In this document: positions 25,395-35,604 of the stretch, piece after piece | How the letters are laid out: each line of letters opens with the position of its first letter | How positions within the stretch are numbered: position 1 is the stretch's first letter | From: Lysinibacillus capsici | Lineage (GTDB): Bacteria > Bacillota > Bacilli > Bacillales_A > Planococcaceae | Assembly: GCF_003367505.1 (NCBI RefSeq) | Contig: NZ_PXXX01000018.1 | Coordinates: forward strand, 62,001 to 126,000 | Reading direction: 5' to 3' | DNA length: 64,000 nucleotides | The notes under the pieces: model-generated | What the model saw: the letters and a program-made list of their open reading frames with translations, nothing else | Databases searched by the model: none | What the model was told of the DNA's origin: nothing | Translations under genes and position numbers: made by a program

Positions 25395-26699
25395 TTATTT
25401 TTTACCGCGTGCCTTTAAGCGACGTTCACGTTTTTTAATTTTTTCCATTTCCCACTTCATATTACGTTTATAGCCAGGTTTTACCTTTTTAGGCTTACGT
25501 ACCAACGCTTTTGCTTTCACATCAATTTCATTCTCTTGCTTCACACGATTTTTACGGGCATGACGCTCTTTTAACTCTGACCATTCGCCATCTTTTACAT
25601 CTTTTTGTACAAAAGGAATGCCCATTTTTTCTACGCGAACTACTGCATCCTCATCTGATGGCTCAAATAAAGTAATGGCTGTCCCTTTATTGCCTGCACG
25701 CGCTGTTCGACCAACGCGGTGAATAAAGAATTCTAAGTCTTCTGGAATCTCGTAGTTAATAACATGAGAAATGCCTTGGATATCAATACCACGAGCAGCT
25801 AAGTCAGTTGCTACAATGTATTGGTAGTCAAGATCACGGATTTGCTTCATCATTTTTTTACGATCACGTGGACTTAAATCACCGTGAATTTGGCCACAAC
25901 GGATACCATGCTCATTTAAATAGCCAGCAACGTGTTCTGCTGTCTTACGTGTGTTGGTAAAGATAACAGCTAAAAAGGGATTAATGCCCTCAATGACTTC
26001 TAATAAACGTTTATTACGAGATTTTGAGCGCACTGGTACAAGTACAAAATCGATACCTTCTGCCACTGGTCGTTTATCATTCATATGGACATGCACTGGT
26101 GCTTCCATGTATTTCTTTAAAAACGGCTGAAGTTTTTCTGGTATTGTTGCAGAGAAAACATACATTTCAAGCTTTTCGGGCATCTGTGAAGCAAATCCAT
26201 CAATCTCTTCAATGAAGCCCATATCAAAAGCTAGATCCGCTTCATCGACAACTAAAATTGGTGCTGTATGCACAAATAACGCTTGTGCTGAAACAAGGTC
26301 ACGAATACGTCCTGGTGTTCCAACAACAATTTGTGGCTGTGTTTTTAATTTATCAATGGAGCGTTGTTTGTCCGTACCCCCAATAAATAGTTTTGCTTGA
26401 ATAGCTGTTCCTTCTATTAATTGATTTAATGCATCAAAAATTTGCTGTGCTAACTCTCGTGTAGGAGAAGTAATAACGGCCTGTACTTCCTGTTTTTCTA
26501 CATCAATACGTTGAACAATTGGAATTAAAAAACTATGTGTTTTCCCTGTTCCTGTATGTGCCTGTCCAATAGCACTTTTCCCTTTTAATAAAAGCGGAAT
26601 AATTTCTTTTTGAATTGGTGTCGGTTCTGTAAAGCCAAGATTTGCAATGGCGTCCTGCAAAAATGGCTGAAAATTATAATCAGTATATTTTGACATCAT
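25395..26699 (-). CDS. cshB: DEAD-box RNA helicase CshB
   Basis: 434 residues. The helicase motifs are in order: Q-motif GFTEPTPIQ (about 22), motif I AHTGTGKT (about 45-52), PTRELAQ, GTPGRI, motif II VVDEADLAFD (about 152), motif III SATIP, TNTRKTAEHVA, ARGIDIQ and HRVGRTAR. The C-terminal 70 residues are strongly basic, typical of RNA-annealing tails. CshB acts in cold adaptation, RNA turnover and ribosome assembly in B. subtilis. AGGAGG precedes a tandem ATG-ATG; either may start. It probably heads a cshB-nfo operon. Confidence 0.92.
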   Translation of the reverse strand: MMSKYTDYNFQPFLQDAIANLGFTEPTPIQKEIIPLLLKGKSAIGQAHTGTGKTHSFLIPIVQRIDVEKQEVQAVITSPTRELAQQIFDALNQLIEGTAIQAKLFIGGTDKQRSIDKLKTQPQIVVGTPGRIRDLVSAQALFVHTAPILVVDEADLAFDMGFIEEIDGFASQMPEKLEMYVFSATIPEKLQPFLKKYMEAPVHVHMNDKRPVAEGIDFVLVPVRSKSRNKRLLEVIEGINPFLAVIFTNTRKTAEHVAGYLNEHGIRCGQIHGDLSPRDRKKMMKQIRDLDYQYIVATDLAARGIDIQGISHVINYEIPEDLEFFIHRVGRTARAGNKGTAITLFEPSDEDAVVRVEKMGIPFVQKDVKDGEWSELKERHARKNRVKQENEIDVKAKALVRKPKKVKPGYKRNMKWEMEKIKKRERRLKARGKK

Positions 26700-26856
26700 T
26701 CGTTCCTCCTAACATCTTTTTCATTGTACCATGATTCGAACTTTAAGGTATATTTACGTCCTATTTCTTACTAGCATAAACATATTTTTAATGTTTTATT
26801 ATCACCGTAACAAAGCCCTTATCAAAGGTACTTGAAATACGCAGAATATGCAATCA

Positions 26857-26870
26857 TAAAAGCGCTGTAA
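26857..26870 (+). promoter_or_regulatory. Possible cre-like site upstream of the butanediol dehydrogenase gene
   Basis: The sequence TAAAAGCGCTGTAA differs from the CcpA consensus TGWAANCGNTNWCA at two positions. A second, weaker half (CGAAAACGCTTGTA) follows at about 26879. This is plausible for a fermentation gene but not decisive. Confidence 0.3.
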
Positions 26871-26989
26871 CAATGTTCGAAAACGCTTGTAATATGTAAT
26901 TTTTATGTCAATTTATAGGGAACTAATGATTAGCAGATTCCCCACATGTTATGATAGAGCTGTAAGATATTATGGGAGGTTGGTAGATT

Positions 26990-28045
26990 ATGAAAGCAGC
27001 AAGATGGTATAAAGCAAAAGACATCCGTGTAGAAAACATTGAAGAACCAGTCATCGCACCTGGAAAAGTAAAAATCAAAGTACATTGGACAGGGATTTGT
27101 GGCAGTGATTTACATGAATACGCAGCTGGGCCAATCTTTATTCCAGTGGAGCAACCTCACTATGTAAGTAAAGACATCGCACCTATTGTAATGGGACATG
27201 AATTTTCAGGTGAAGTAGTTGAAATTGGCGATGGTGTTACATCTGTTAAAATCGGTGATCCTGTAGTAGTAGAACCAATCCTTGCATGTGGCGAATGTGC
27301 TGCCTGTAAAAAAGGTAAATATAATATTTGTAAACATTTAGGTTTTCACGGTCTTTCAGGCGGTGGCGGTGGATTCTCCGAATATACAATGGTAGATGAA
27401 AAAATGGTTCACAAAATGCCAGAAGGGCTTTCTTATGAGCAAGGAGCACTTGTTGAACCAGCAGCAGTCGCTTTACATGCTGTGCGTCAAAGTAAATTAA
27501 AAGCCGGTGACAAAGCTGCCGTCTTTGGAACAGGACCAATCGGACTACTTGTCATTGAAGCATTACGTGCAGCGGGCGCATCAGAAATCTATGCTGTAGA
27601 GCTTTCAGCAGAGCGTGCCGCAAAAGCTTTAGAACTTGGTGCAACAGCCGTCATTAATCCTAAAGAGGAAGATGCCGTTGCGCGTCTACATGAATTAACA
27701 AATGGTGGTGTAGATGTTGCCTTTGAAGTAACGGGCGTTCCAGTGGTATTACAACAAGCTATTGACTCAACAACTTTTGAAGGTGAAACAATCATCGTGT
27801 CGATTTGGGAGTCTACAGCTGCTATCCAACCGAACAATATCGTTCTATCAGAGCGAACAGTCAAAGGAATTATTGCCTACCGCGATATTTTTCCAGCCGT
27901 AATGGAGCTGATGACCCAAGGTTACTTCCCTGCAGACAAGCTTGTTACGAAACGAATTGCTCTTGATGAAGTGGTAACAGAAGGCTTTGAGGCATTAATG
28001 AAGGAACGTAATCATATTAAAATTCTTGTAAATTCTCAAGCATAA
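26990..28045 (+). CDS. bdhA: 2,3-butanediol dehydrogenase (zinc alcohol dehydrogenase family)
   Basis: 351 residues of the medium-chain dehydrogenase family. Catalytic zinc residues are in GICGSDLHEY (Cys about 37) and GHEFSG (His about 70). The structural-zinc Cys set is in CGECAACKKGKYNIC (about 99-113). The Rossmann motif GTGPIGLL is at about 183. The insertion IFIPVEQPHYVSK after the catalytic Cys is typical of (R,R)-butanediol dehydrogenases, which interconvert acetoin and 2,3-butanediol with NAD(H). GGGAGG precedes the ATG. The gene is monocistronic and lies between cshB and kdp, outside the conserved block. Confidence 0.88.
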   Translation: MKAARWYKAKDIRVENIEEPVIAPGKVKIKVHWTGICGSDLHEYAAGPIFIPVEQPHYVSKDIAPIVMGHEFSGEVVEIGDGVTSVKIGDPVVVEPILACGECAACKKGKYNICKHLGFHGLSGGGGGFSEYTMVDEKMVHKMPEGLSYEQGALVEPAAVALHAVRQSKLKAGDKAAVFGTGPIGLLVIEALRAAGASEIYAVELSAERAAKALELGATAVINPKEEDAVARLHELTNGGVDVAFEVTGVPVVLQQAIDSTTFEGETIIVSIWESTAAIQPNNIVLSERTVKGIIAYRDIFPAVMELMTQGYFPADKLVTKRIALDEVVTEGFEALMKERNHIKILVNSQA

Positions 28046-28049
28046 AATA

Positions 28050-28087
28050 CGATCAGGTAGAGAATAAAGCATTTCTCTACCTGATTT
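28050..28087. terminator. Bidirectional terminator between bdhA and kdpC
   Basis: ATCAGGTAGAG (28052-28062) and CTCTACCTGAT (28075-28085) form a perfect 11-bp stem with T-rich flanks on the plus strand. Confidence 0.8.
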
Positions 28088-28095
28088 TATAGTTA

Positions 28096-28740
28096 TTATT
28101 CTTGTCTATTATCCATTTTTTTCATGATAGTTAAATTCGCCATTAGAACGTTCACTTTATTTTCTCCAAAGATTCCTAGTGTTCGTTTCTCCGTATTTTC
28201 TTCAATGATTTTTTCAATCTCTTCTTCTGAAAGACCGCTTGCTAGGGCAATGCGCTTCACTTGAATGTTTGCAGCCTTCACACTAATATGTGGATCCAGC
28301 CCTGAGCCAGAAGCTGTCATTAAATCTGCAGGTATATCTTGGCGTTTTACTGTTGGGTTTGCAAGTAGAAACTTCTTGATATCTGCTTCAATTCGCTTCT
28401 TCAATTCTGGATTAGATGGTGCATAGTTAAAAGTTCCAGAAGTCACACCACTATAATTTAACTGACCATTTTTGTCTGGTACCGTATCATCCTCAGTATA
28501 AACATTGTAATGAATGGCTGAAACACGTCCCCAGAAATATGATGGTGCTGAAAAGGATTGACCGATCAGTTCTGAACCAACAGCTTTACCATTGATTTCT
28601 AGTAAACTACCATTTGCTTGATGATGGAGTAATCCTTGAGCTAAAGCAGTCACCGCAAAAGGATAGATTAGCCCACACAGTATAAACATTGTTATTGTAA
28701 TCAGAATTGCTTGCTTTAAGTTCATAAATAGTTTTCGCAT
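28096..28740 (-). CDS. kdpC: K+-transporting ATPase subunit C
   Basis: 214 residues. One N-terminal membrane segment (about 10-33) is followed by a soluble domain. The conserved stretches LIGQSFSAPSYFWGRVSA (about 58-75), SGLDPHISVKAA (about 148) and GIFGENKVNVL are visible. KdpC stabilises the KdpFABC complex and aids ATP binding. It is the last gene of the kdpFABC operon, 11 bases after kdpB. Confidence 0.95.
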   Translation of the reverse strand: MRKLFMNLKQAILITITMFILCGLIYPFAVTALAQGLLHHQANGSLLEINGKAVGSELIGQSFSAPSYFWGRVSAIHYNVYTEDDTVPDKNGQLNYSGVTSGTFNYAPSNPELKKRIEADIKKFLLANPTVKRQDIPADLMTASGSGLDPHISVKAANIQVKRIALASGLSEEEIEKIIEENTEKRTLGIFGENKVNVLMANLTIMKKMDNRQE

Positions 28741-28751
28741 GTACCTTCCTC

Positions 28752-30815
28752 CTATAGCCCAAAACTACGGCATAGTGGACCAACTAGTATGTCAATTAAC
28801 TTAATCCCAATAAAAGGAGCTATAATACCACCTATACCATAGACTAATAAATTTTTATTCAAAAGTTTTGTAGCACTCATTGGTTTATACGTTACTCCCT
28901 TTATTGCAATTGGAATTAACAAGGGAATAATGACTGCATTAAAAATTAAGGCAGAAATAATCGCACTTGTTGAAGAATTAAGTTTCATTATGTTTAATGC
29001 GCTCATCTCAGGTACAGCCACCATCAACATAGCAGGTATGATGGCAAAATATTTTGCTATATCGTTAGCGATACTAAATGTTGTTAAAGCGCCACGTGTC
29101 ATCAGAAGCTGCTTCCCTATCTCTACAATTTTAATAATTTTAGTTGGATTTGAATCTAAATCAACCATATTAGCTGCTTCTTTTGCTGCATTTGTACCTG
29201 AATTCATTGCAAGCCCAACATTGGCCTGCGCTAACGCTGGTGCATCATTTGTACCATCACCAGTCATTGCTACTACCTTCCCTTGTGCCTGTTCATCCTT
29301 AATGACTTGAATCTTGTCCTCAGGTTTGCTTTCTGCGATAAAGCTATCTACTCCAGCTTCCTTTGCAATGGCTGCTGCTGTAAGTGGATTATCTCCTGTA
29401 CACATAATGGTTTTAATCCCCATTTCACGAAGCTGTTCAAAACGTTCCTTTAGTCCAGCCTTGACAATATCCTTTAGATAAATAACGCCTAAAATTTTAT
29501 CATTCAGTGCTACGACCAGAGGCGTCCCCCCTACTGTAGATACTTGTTGAACCAGCAACTCTAGATTTGAAGGAATACTGTACCCTGCCTTCAAACTCTC
29601 TCTTTTTATCGTATCATAGGCACCTTTTCGAATTTTTGTGCCATCCACCCTATCCAAGCCACTCATTCGTGTTTGTGCAGTGAAGGGAATATGTTTACTT
29701 GTCTGGATAATGCTTTTTTCACCGTCCGTATTCACCCCTAATTCGCAAGCAAGCGATAAGATAGATTTTCCCTCAGGTGTATCATCTGTTAGAGAACTAA
29801 GCCATGCAGCTTGCATTAACTCTTCCCTGGCAACTCCTTTTACTGGTAGAAACTCAGCTGCCATTCGATTGCCATATGTTATCGTGCCAGTCTTATCTAA
29901 GATTAATGTATCCACATCTCCACAGGCTTCCACCGCTCTCCCAGACATTGCAATGACGTTAAATTGTGTTACCCTATCCATACCTGCAATACCAATTGCG
30001 GATAATAATCCACCAATCGTTGTAGGAATTAAACAAACTGTAAGTGCTATTAATGTTGCGATAGAAATTGGCACATTCAAATACATAGTCATTGGATAGA
30101 GGGACACTACCACTAACAGAAAGATAATTGTTAAACTTACTAGAAGTGTATTAAGGGCTATTTCATTTGGTGTTTTTTTACGGCTAGCCCCTTCAATTAG
30201 CGTAATCATTTTATCCAGAAATGATTCGCCAGGCAATGAAGTAATTTCAATCATCAACCAATCACTCGTAACCGTCGTACCACCCGTAACGGATGAAAAA
30301 TCTCCACCTCGTTCTTTTACAACAGGGGCAGATTCACCTGTTATTGCCGATTCATCCACAGTAGCAATGCCATCAATGACTTCCCCATCATTTGGAATTA
30401 CCTCTCCAGCTTGAACTAATACAATATCTCCTTTTTTTAGGTCATTGGCCTGTTTAAGGATTTCCGTACCATCATGAAGCAACACACGAGCCTGTGTCAC
30501 TGTCTTTGTTTTTTTTAAAGTTTGAACTTGTGCTTTACCTCTTCCTTCTGCAATTGACTCTGCAAAATTAGCAAATAGAATTGTAACAAAAAGTAGGATA
30601 GCAACTATTCCATTGTATAATCGAGCATGTTCTTCTACTACACTCCCAAACATATTTGGGAAAAGAACTAATAGCACCACAAACAAAAATCCTACTTCTA
30701 CAACAAACATAACAGGATTTTTTAGCATATAAGTGGGACTAAACTTTTTTAAAGCGTCTATCATTGCATTTTTCAGCATCTTACTTGTCAAAAAACTCTT
30801 TCTTACTGTTTCCAT
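28752..30815 (-). CDS. kdpB: K+-transporting P-type ATPase subunit B
   Basis: 687 residues of the P1A-type ATPase. Motifs: TGESAPV in the actuator domain (about 163), the phosphorylation site [12 protein letters not shown] (Asp about 310), and [18 protein letters not shown] in the hinge (about 520-540). Membrane segments lie near 35-90, 220-275 and 585-680. It hydrolyses ATP to drive K+ uptake through KdpA. It is followed and preceded by kdp genes with short gaps, and is full length with no lost residues in the motifs I can read. Confidence 0.96.
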   Translation of the reverse strand: METVRKSFLTSKMLKNAMIDALKKFSPTYMLKNPVMFVVEVGFLFVVLLVLFPNMFGSVVEEHARLYNGIVAILLFVTILFANFAESIAEGRGKAQVQTLKKTKTVTQARVLLHDGTEILKQANDLKKGDIVLVQAGEVIPNDGEVIDGIATVDESAITGESAPVVKERGGDFSSVTGGTTVTSDWLMIEITSLPGESFLDKMITLIEGASRKKTPNEIALNTLLVSLTIIFLLVVVSLYPMTMYLNVPISIATLIALTVCLIPTTIGGLLSAIGIAGMDRVTQFNVIAMSGRAVEACGDVDTLILDKTGTITYGNRMAAEFLPVKGVAREELMQAAWLSSLTDDTPEGKSILSLACELGVNTDGEKSIIQTSKHIPFTAQTRMSGLDRVDGTKIRKGAYDTIKRESLKAGYSIPSNLELLVQQVSTVGGTPLVVALNDKILGVIYLKDIVKAGLKERFEQLREMGIKTIMCTGDNPLTAAAIAKEAGVDSFIAESKPEDKIQVIKDEQAQGKVVAMTGDGTNDAPALAQANVGLAMNSGTNAAKEAANMVDLDSNPTKIIKIVEIGKQLLMTRGALTTFSIANDIAKYFAIIPAMLMVAVPEMSALNIMKLNSSTSAIISALIFNAVIIPLLIPIAIKGVTYKPMSATKLLNKNLLVYGIGGIIAPFIGIKLIDILVGPLCRSFGL

Positions 30816-30830
30816 ATGCTCACTCCCCCA

Positions 30831-32525
30831 TTAAGAATAAAGTTGTAAATGCTCTGTAATTGGACCAAGTGCTAAAGCTGGTAAAAATGTTAGGGCACCA
30901 ATCATTAAAACGATAGCCACTAGTAAAAAAGTAAAAGTAGTATTATCCGTTTTTAATGTTCCTATTGAATCACTGTGCCAAAATTTTTTGGCAAGTAGTG
31001 ACGCAATCGCAAGTTGAATGATAATGGTTAAATATCGTCCAAAGAACATTGCAAGTCCTGTTGTCACGTTCCAAAATGTGGAATTATCTGCTAACCCTTC
31101 GAACCCTGAGCCGTTGTTGGCAGAAGCTGAAGCAAATTCATATAAAACCTGTGATAATCCGTGAGCACCTGGATTCGTTATGCCTGCTATTCCTGTTGGT
31201 GTTACAACTGCTAGTGCTGAAAATAGCAAAATAATAGCCGGATGAATTAAAATGCATAGAGCAATTAATTTCATTTCTTTTTCTTCAATCTTTTTACCTA
31301 AAAACTGAGGAGATCGCCCAATCATTAAACAGGCAATAAAAATTGTTAGTAGAACATACATCATCATGTTCATCAGGCCGACCCCTTTACCACCAAACAC
31401 AACATTTAGCATCATATTAAACAACGGTACTAGACCCCCAAGAGGCGTCAATGTATCGTGCATATTGTTAACAGATCCTGTTGTAAACGCAGTAGTGACA
31501 GTGGTAAATAATGCTGATTGTACTACTCCAAAACGCATTTCTTTTCCTTCCATGCTCCCTAGCTCCTGTGTTATACCGAGTTCACTTATAATTGGATTAC
31601 CAGCCTTCTCTGCTATGTACACAGTCACTAATCCGAGTAGAAACAATATACTCATTGCTGCAAAAATAGCTAAACCTTGTTTTCCAAAAATAGTTTTCTT
31701 TTTTCTATAAGCAATCATCAAACTAAAGGCAACCACACAAGCGCCCGGCAAAAGCATCATCGATAACATCTCCACTATATTTGAGAGAACGGTTGGATTT
31801 TCAAAAGGTGTTGTTGAATTGGCTCCGTTAAAGCCCCCACCATTCGTACCTATATGCTTAATCGATTCTAGAGAAGCGACAGGTCCAAGTGCAATATCTT
31901 GTAATTTTCCTTCGATCGTTTGTACTGTTTTATTTGCACTTAAGGTTTGTGGTGTACCTTGAGATACTAAAATAATGGCAACAACGATGGAGATAGGCAT
32001 TAAAATACGCGTAATAACACGAACAAAATCAATAAAGAAATTCCCAATAGTATCTGTTTTCGCAACAAGGCGACGACAGAACGCCATACAAGCTGCATAA
32101 CCAGTAGCTGCAGATGTAAACATCATGAAGATAATGACTAGCATCTGTGATAAATAACTGAGTCCAGATTCACCGCTATAATGTTGAAGATTTGTGTTGG
32201 TTATAAAAGAAATGATTGTGTTAAATGAAAGTGTAGCTTCCATATTGCTAATATTATTTGGATTTAAAAACAGGAATGATTGAATGCGCAACAAAAAATA
32301 TCCAATAAAAACCATAATTGCATTTGAAAGTATTAATGAAAGTACATATTCTTTACCATTCATATCTACTTGTTTAATGCCACACAATTTATAAATTACT
32401 GCATCAACTTTGTCTAAAATAGGATCAAGCCATGTTTTTTGATGTAATGTTACCCGATATAGATAATGCCCAGTTAAGATAACGAGCGGTAAATAAATAA
32501 TTAATACTATGGCTATTTGCCACAT
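30831..32525 (-). CDS. kdpA: K+-transporting ATPase subunit A
   Basis: 564 residues with about ten membrane segments, related to the SKT channel-like K+ transporters. The selectivity-filter region HIGTNGGGFNGANS is near residue 230, and other filter-like loops include ASANNGSGFEGLADN (about 465). It binds and conducts K+ with high affinity. AGGAGG precedes the ATG. The gap to kdpB is 15 bases. Confidence 0.95.
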   Translation of the reverse strand: MWQIAIVLIIYLPLVILTGHYLYRVTLHQKTWLDPILDKVDAVIYKLCGIKQVDMNGKEYVLSLILSNAIMVFIGYFLLRIQSFLFLNPNNISNMEATLSFNTIISFITNTNLQHYSGESGLSYLSQMLVIIFMMFTSAATGYAACMAFCRRLVAKTDTIGNFFIDFVRVITRILMPISIVVAIILVSQGTPQTLSANKTVQTIEGKLQDIALGPVASLESIKHIGTNGGGFNGANSTTPFENPTVLSNIVEMLSMMLLPGACVVAFSLMIAYRKKKTIFGKQGLAIFAAMSILFLLGLVTVYIAEKAGNPIISELGITQELGSMEGKEMRFGVVQSALFTTVTTAFTTGSVNNMHDTLTPLGGLVPLFNMMLNVVFGGKGVGLMNMMMYVLLTIFIACLMIGRSPQFLGKKIEEKEMKLIALCILIHPAIILLFSALAVVTPTGIAGITNPGAHGLSQVLYEFASASANNGSGFEGLADNSTFWNVTTGLAMFFGRYLTIIIQLAIASLLAKKFWHSDSIGTLKTDNTTFTFLLVAIVLMIGALTFLPALALGPITEHLQLYS

Positions 32526-32548
32526 AGTGCATTACCTCCTAACAGCCT

Positions 32549-32629
32549 TTAATAATTTTCAGGACAAAGTAATGCATGCCCTAGATAACCAAACAAGAAT
32601 ACAAGTACAATCCCGATAAAAATCCACAT
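32549..32629 (-). CDS. kdpF: K+-transporting ATPase subunit F (26 aa)
   Basis: A single membrane helix followed by the KdpF-type tail: MWIFIGIVLVFLFGYLG, then HALLCPENY. The pattern YLxxALLxPExY is the family mark. AAGGAGGAG precedes the ATG. It lies 23 bases before kdpA, its usual position. KdpF stabilises the KdpABC complex in the membrane. Confidence 0.85.
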   Translation of the reverse strand: MWIFIGIVLVFLFGYLGHALLCPENY

Positions 32630-32642
32630 TCCTATCTCCTCC

Positions 32643-32735
32643 TTATTGCTCATCCACTAGTTTGAAGCACCATGTAGTTAATGACAAAAGACTTCCGAAG
32701 CTTATCAGTAACAATACAACCATATAAAAGTCCAT
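32643..32735 (-). CDS. Small membrane protein at the head of the kdp operon (30 aa)
   Basis: MDFYMVVLLLISFGSLLSLT continues to TWCFKLVDEQ: one membrane helix with a Trp-Cys and charged end. A strong ribosome-binding site (GAAGGAGGGG) lies upstream, and the stop is 13 bases before the kdpF start. I recall similar unnamed ORFs before kdpF in Gram-positive kdp operons, but cannot check this. It could be a second small subunit or a regulatory leader peptide. Confidence 0.6.
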   Translation of the reverse strand: MDFYMVVLLLISFGSLLSLTTWCFKLVDEQ

Positions 32736-32818
32736 CAATAAAATACCCCTCCTTCATTTAGGTTGTTCTCATCATACTGACTTTCAAATTAATGTAGTGT
32801 TAGGAAATCTACTTTTCT

Positions 32819-32861
32819 ATTAAGAAAGCATAAAGAGGCAAAATCTTTATACTTTCTTAAT
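32819..32861. promoter_or_regulatory. Large inverted repeat between divergent kdp operons (probable KdpE site)
   Basis: Left arm ATTAAGAAAGCATAAAGA (32819-32836) and right arm TCTTTATACTTTCTTAAT (32844-32861) pair at 17 of 18 positions around a 7-base spacer. It lies about 40 bases before kdpD, whose -10 TATAAT is at 32874-32879 without a good -35, as expected for an activated promoter. It is also about 85 bases upstream of the kdpFABC operon. KdpE as the binder is inferred. Confidence 0.65.
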
Positions 32862-32898
32862 GGGAGTTAACGCTATAATACAAATGAGGTGAACGAGG

Positions 32899-35604
32899 AT
32901 GGAAAATACACGTCCAACTCCTGAGATGTTTTTAGCAAGACTTCAACAGGAGCAACAAATTTTAGGGAATTTAAAAATCTTTCTCGGTTATGCTGCTGGA
33001 GTAGGTAAAACTTACGCAATGTTAGATGCAGCACATCAAGCTCAAAAATTAGGTAAAGATGTGGTGGTTGGCTATGTAGAACCGCATCCTCGTCCAGATA
33101 CGTTAGCTTTACTAGAAGGGCTTGAGCAAATTCCGACGAAAAAAATAACCTATAGAGGAAAAGCTTTTTATGAATTAGATATTGATGCCGTATTGCAGCG
33201 CAAGCCAGAAATTGTTCTTATCGATGAATTGGCACATTCCAATGTTCCAACAATGCGGCACAAGAAGCGTTTTGGAGATGTTGAAGAACTACTGTCAAAG
33301 GGAATTCATGTTTATACAACTGTAAATATTCAACATATTGAAAGCCTTCATGACTTAGTAGAAGAAATTACTGACATTAAAGTACGAGAGCGTATCCCTG
33401 ATTACTTAATTGATCAAGCATCTCAAATAAAAGTTGTAGATATTGAACCAGATGAACTAATACAACGCCTACAAGAAGGTAAAGTTTATGCAAAACAACA
33501 AGCGGAAAAAGCACTTCATTCTTTTTTCCGTAAACAAAATTTAGTGTCATTACGAGAAATCGCATTACGTAGAGCAGCGGATACAATCAACTATAAACAA
33601 ATAAACAACCATGAATCTGTCAAACACCCTGTACAAATTGAAGAACACCTACTAGTTGGTATCAGTAGCTCTCCTACAAATGCAAAAGTTATTAGAACCA
33701 CTGCAAGACTTGCACAAGCATTACACGGTAAATTTACTGCTCTTTATGTACAAAACCTGCAGGAGCAAGAAGGAAGTAGTGCAAATTCAGAACGATTACA
33801 ACAACACATTAAACTTGTGGAACAGCTTGGCGGCCATGTCGTCATCGTTCAAGAAGACGACGTAGCAGCAGCCCTTGCTAATTATGCTCAAATTAGTGGG
33901 GTCACGAAACTTGTTATCGGACGAACAAGTATGAGGAAAAAATGGTGGCGACCAAGCACAAAAATAAGTGACCGCCTGAATGAATTTGTTCCGAACTTAG
34001 CCCTACACATAGTACCAGATCAAGAAAATGAACCATTTTATTTTCCTAGTATAAGTAATAAATTATCATTTGAATGGCTTGATTTGTTCAAAATGTTTAT
34101 CGTATTTTGCTTCATATCAATTGTCGGCTTGTATCTATATTCAATAGGTATAAGCGAGTCAAACATCATTACAATTTACATTTTAGGGGTCCTCATCCTT
34201 GCTATTTGGTCAACTGGATCGATGATGAGTATTATTAACTCCATTATTGCTGTCTTACTTTTTAATTACTTTTTTACAGAGCCTCGATTTTCATTTGATG
34301 CTTATCATCGTGACTATCCAATGACATTTTTTATCATGTTTATCTCTGGCGTAATTACGAGTAGCTTAACAAAAAAGATAAAGGAGCAAACCATTATAGC
34401 CATTCGTAAATCTTATCGAATGGAGGTGCTCCTTGAAACAAATCGTAGGCTTCAACATGCTAAGTCTATTGAAAAAATAATAGTTGAAGGCATGTCTCAA
34501 ATTGTTAAATTAGTAGAAAAGCCTGTACAATTTTTCGAAATAAGTAACCAGGTAATTGAGAAATCATCTTTCTTTCGTACTGAAACAATGTCTAGTAGTG
34601 AAAATCAAAAAATAGCTGTACTTTTCGATAATCCAAATGAATGTGGTGTTGTTAGTTGGGTTACAAATAATAGGCATGTAGCAGGTGTATCTACAGACAT
34701 CTTTCCTGAAGTGAACGCTTATTATATACCTGTTATTTCTAATGGAGATGTGAAGGGTGTTATAGGTATTGCCCTATCTAAAGTCTCCCCATTGCCTGCA
34801 TTTGAGCGCAATATTTTGCACGCCATTATTAATGATTTTTCATTCGCTTTGGATAAATGGTATTTACAGAAACTTAATGAGGAAGTAGCGCGAGAAGCTG
34901 AAATGGAACAGATGCGAGCTAACCTTTTACGTGCAATCTCTCATGACCTTAGGACACCACTCACTGCTATCTCTGGAAATGCAGATATCTTACTCAACAA
35001 TGCACCACTAATACCAGAGATTGAAAAAAATAAATTGTATGAAGATATTTATAAAAATTCAAAATGGCTTGTACAAATGGTTGAAAATTTACTAGCTGTA
35101 TCTAAGTTAGAGGATGGGCAATTTGCGTTAGAAATGCAAATTGAACTAGTAGAAGATATTATTCAAGAGGCACTGTCCCATGTTATTCGTCAAAACAATA
35201 CACATAAAATATCTTATGAAATTAAACCTGAGTTTTTATTTGCTTTAATGGATGCTCGACTCATCATACAAGTTTTCATTAATATCATCGATAATGCATT
35301 GACTTACACCCCACCAGGTAGTGCCATTACGATCATAGTGAAAGAATCAGATGGATTCGTAAGTTTTAGTATTTCTGACAATGGGCCTGGAATCGATGAC
35401 GCTTTAAAAAGTAGCTTGTTTGAGCCATTTACAACTGGAAAAGTACAACGCAGTGATAGTAGACGTGGTCTTGGTTTAGGCTTAGCACTCTGTCAAACAA
35501 TTTTAAAATTACATGGTAGCAGCATAAACGTTTCAGATAATAAACCGCAAGGAACGATTTTTAACTTTTCGCTGAAAAAAGGAGTAATGAAATTTGATGA
35601 GTAA
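32899..35604 (+). CDS. kdpD: Sensor histidine kinase KdpD
   Basis: 901 residues, standard length. The N-terminal KdpD domain has Walker A GYAAGVGKT (30-38). A USP domain covers about 250-370, and four membrane helices about 395-505. A GAF-like domain precedes the kinase core: H-box ISHDLRTPLTAISGN (His about 681), N-box IIDNALTYTP and G-boxes DNGPGIDD and GLGLGLALC. It responds to low K+ or salt by phosphorylating KdpE. In S. aureus the USP domain binds c-di-AMP. The stop overlaps kdpE by eight bases. Confidence 0.95.
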   Translation: MENTRPTPEMFLARLQQEQQILGNLKIFLGYAAGVGKTYAMLDAAHQAQKLGKDVVVGYVEPHPRPDTLALLEGLEQIPTKKITYRGKAFYELDIDAVLQRKPEIVLIDELAHSNVPTMRHKKRFGDVEELLSKGIHVYTTVNIQHIESLHDLVEEITDIKVRERIPDYLIDQASQIKVVDIEPDELIQRLQEGKVYAKQQAEKALHSFFRKQNLVSLREIALRRAADTINYKQINNHESVKHPVQIEEHLLVGISSSPTNAKVIRTTARLAQALHGKFTALYVQNLQEQEGSSANSERLQQHIKLVEQLGGHVVIVQEDDVAAALANYAQISGVTKLVIGRTSMRKKWWRPSTKISDRLNEFVPNLALHIVPDQENEPFYFPSISNKLSFEWLDLFKMFIVFCFISIVGLYLYSIGISESNIITIYILGVLILAIWSTGSMMSIINSIIAVLLFNYFFTEPRFSFDAYHRDYPMTFFIMFISGVITSSLTKKIKEQTIIAIRKSYRMEVLLETNRRLQHAKSIEKIIVEGMSQIVKLVEKPVQFFEISNQVIEKSSFFRTETMSSSENQKIAVLFDNPNECGVVSWVTNNRHVAGVSTDIFPEVNAYYIPVISNGDVKGVIGIALSKVSPLPAFERNILHAIINDFSFALDKWYLQKLNEEVAREAEMEQMRANLLRAISHDLRTPLTAISGNADILLNNAPLIPEIEKNKLYEDIYKNSKWLVQMVENLLAVSKLEDGQFALEMQIELVEDIIQEALSHVIRQNNTHKISYEIKPEFLFALMDARLIIQVFINIIDNALTYTPPGSAITIIVKESDGFVSFSISDNGPGIDDALKSSLFEPFTTGKVQRSDSRRGLGLGLALCQTILKLHGSSINVSDNKPQGTIFNFSLKKGVMKFDE

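Noticed and set aside
29638..30099. Plus-strand ORF of 153 codons inside kdpB
   Set aside because: kdpB has every P-type ATPase motif in the other strand; the antisense frame has low-complexity composition and no start signal.
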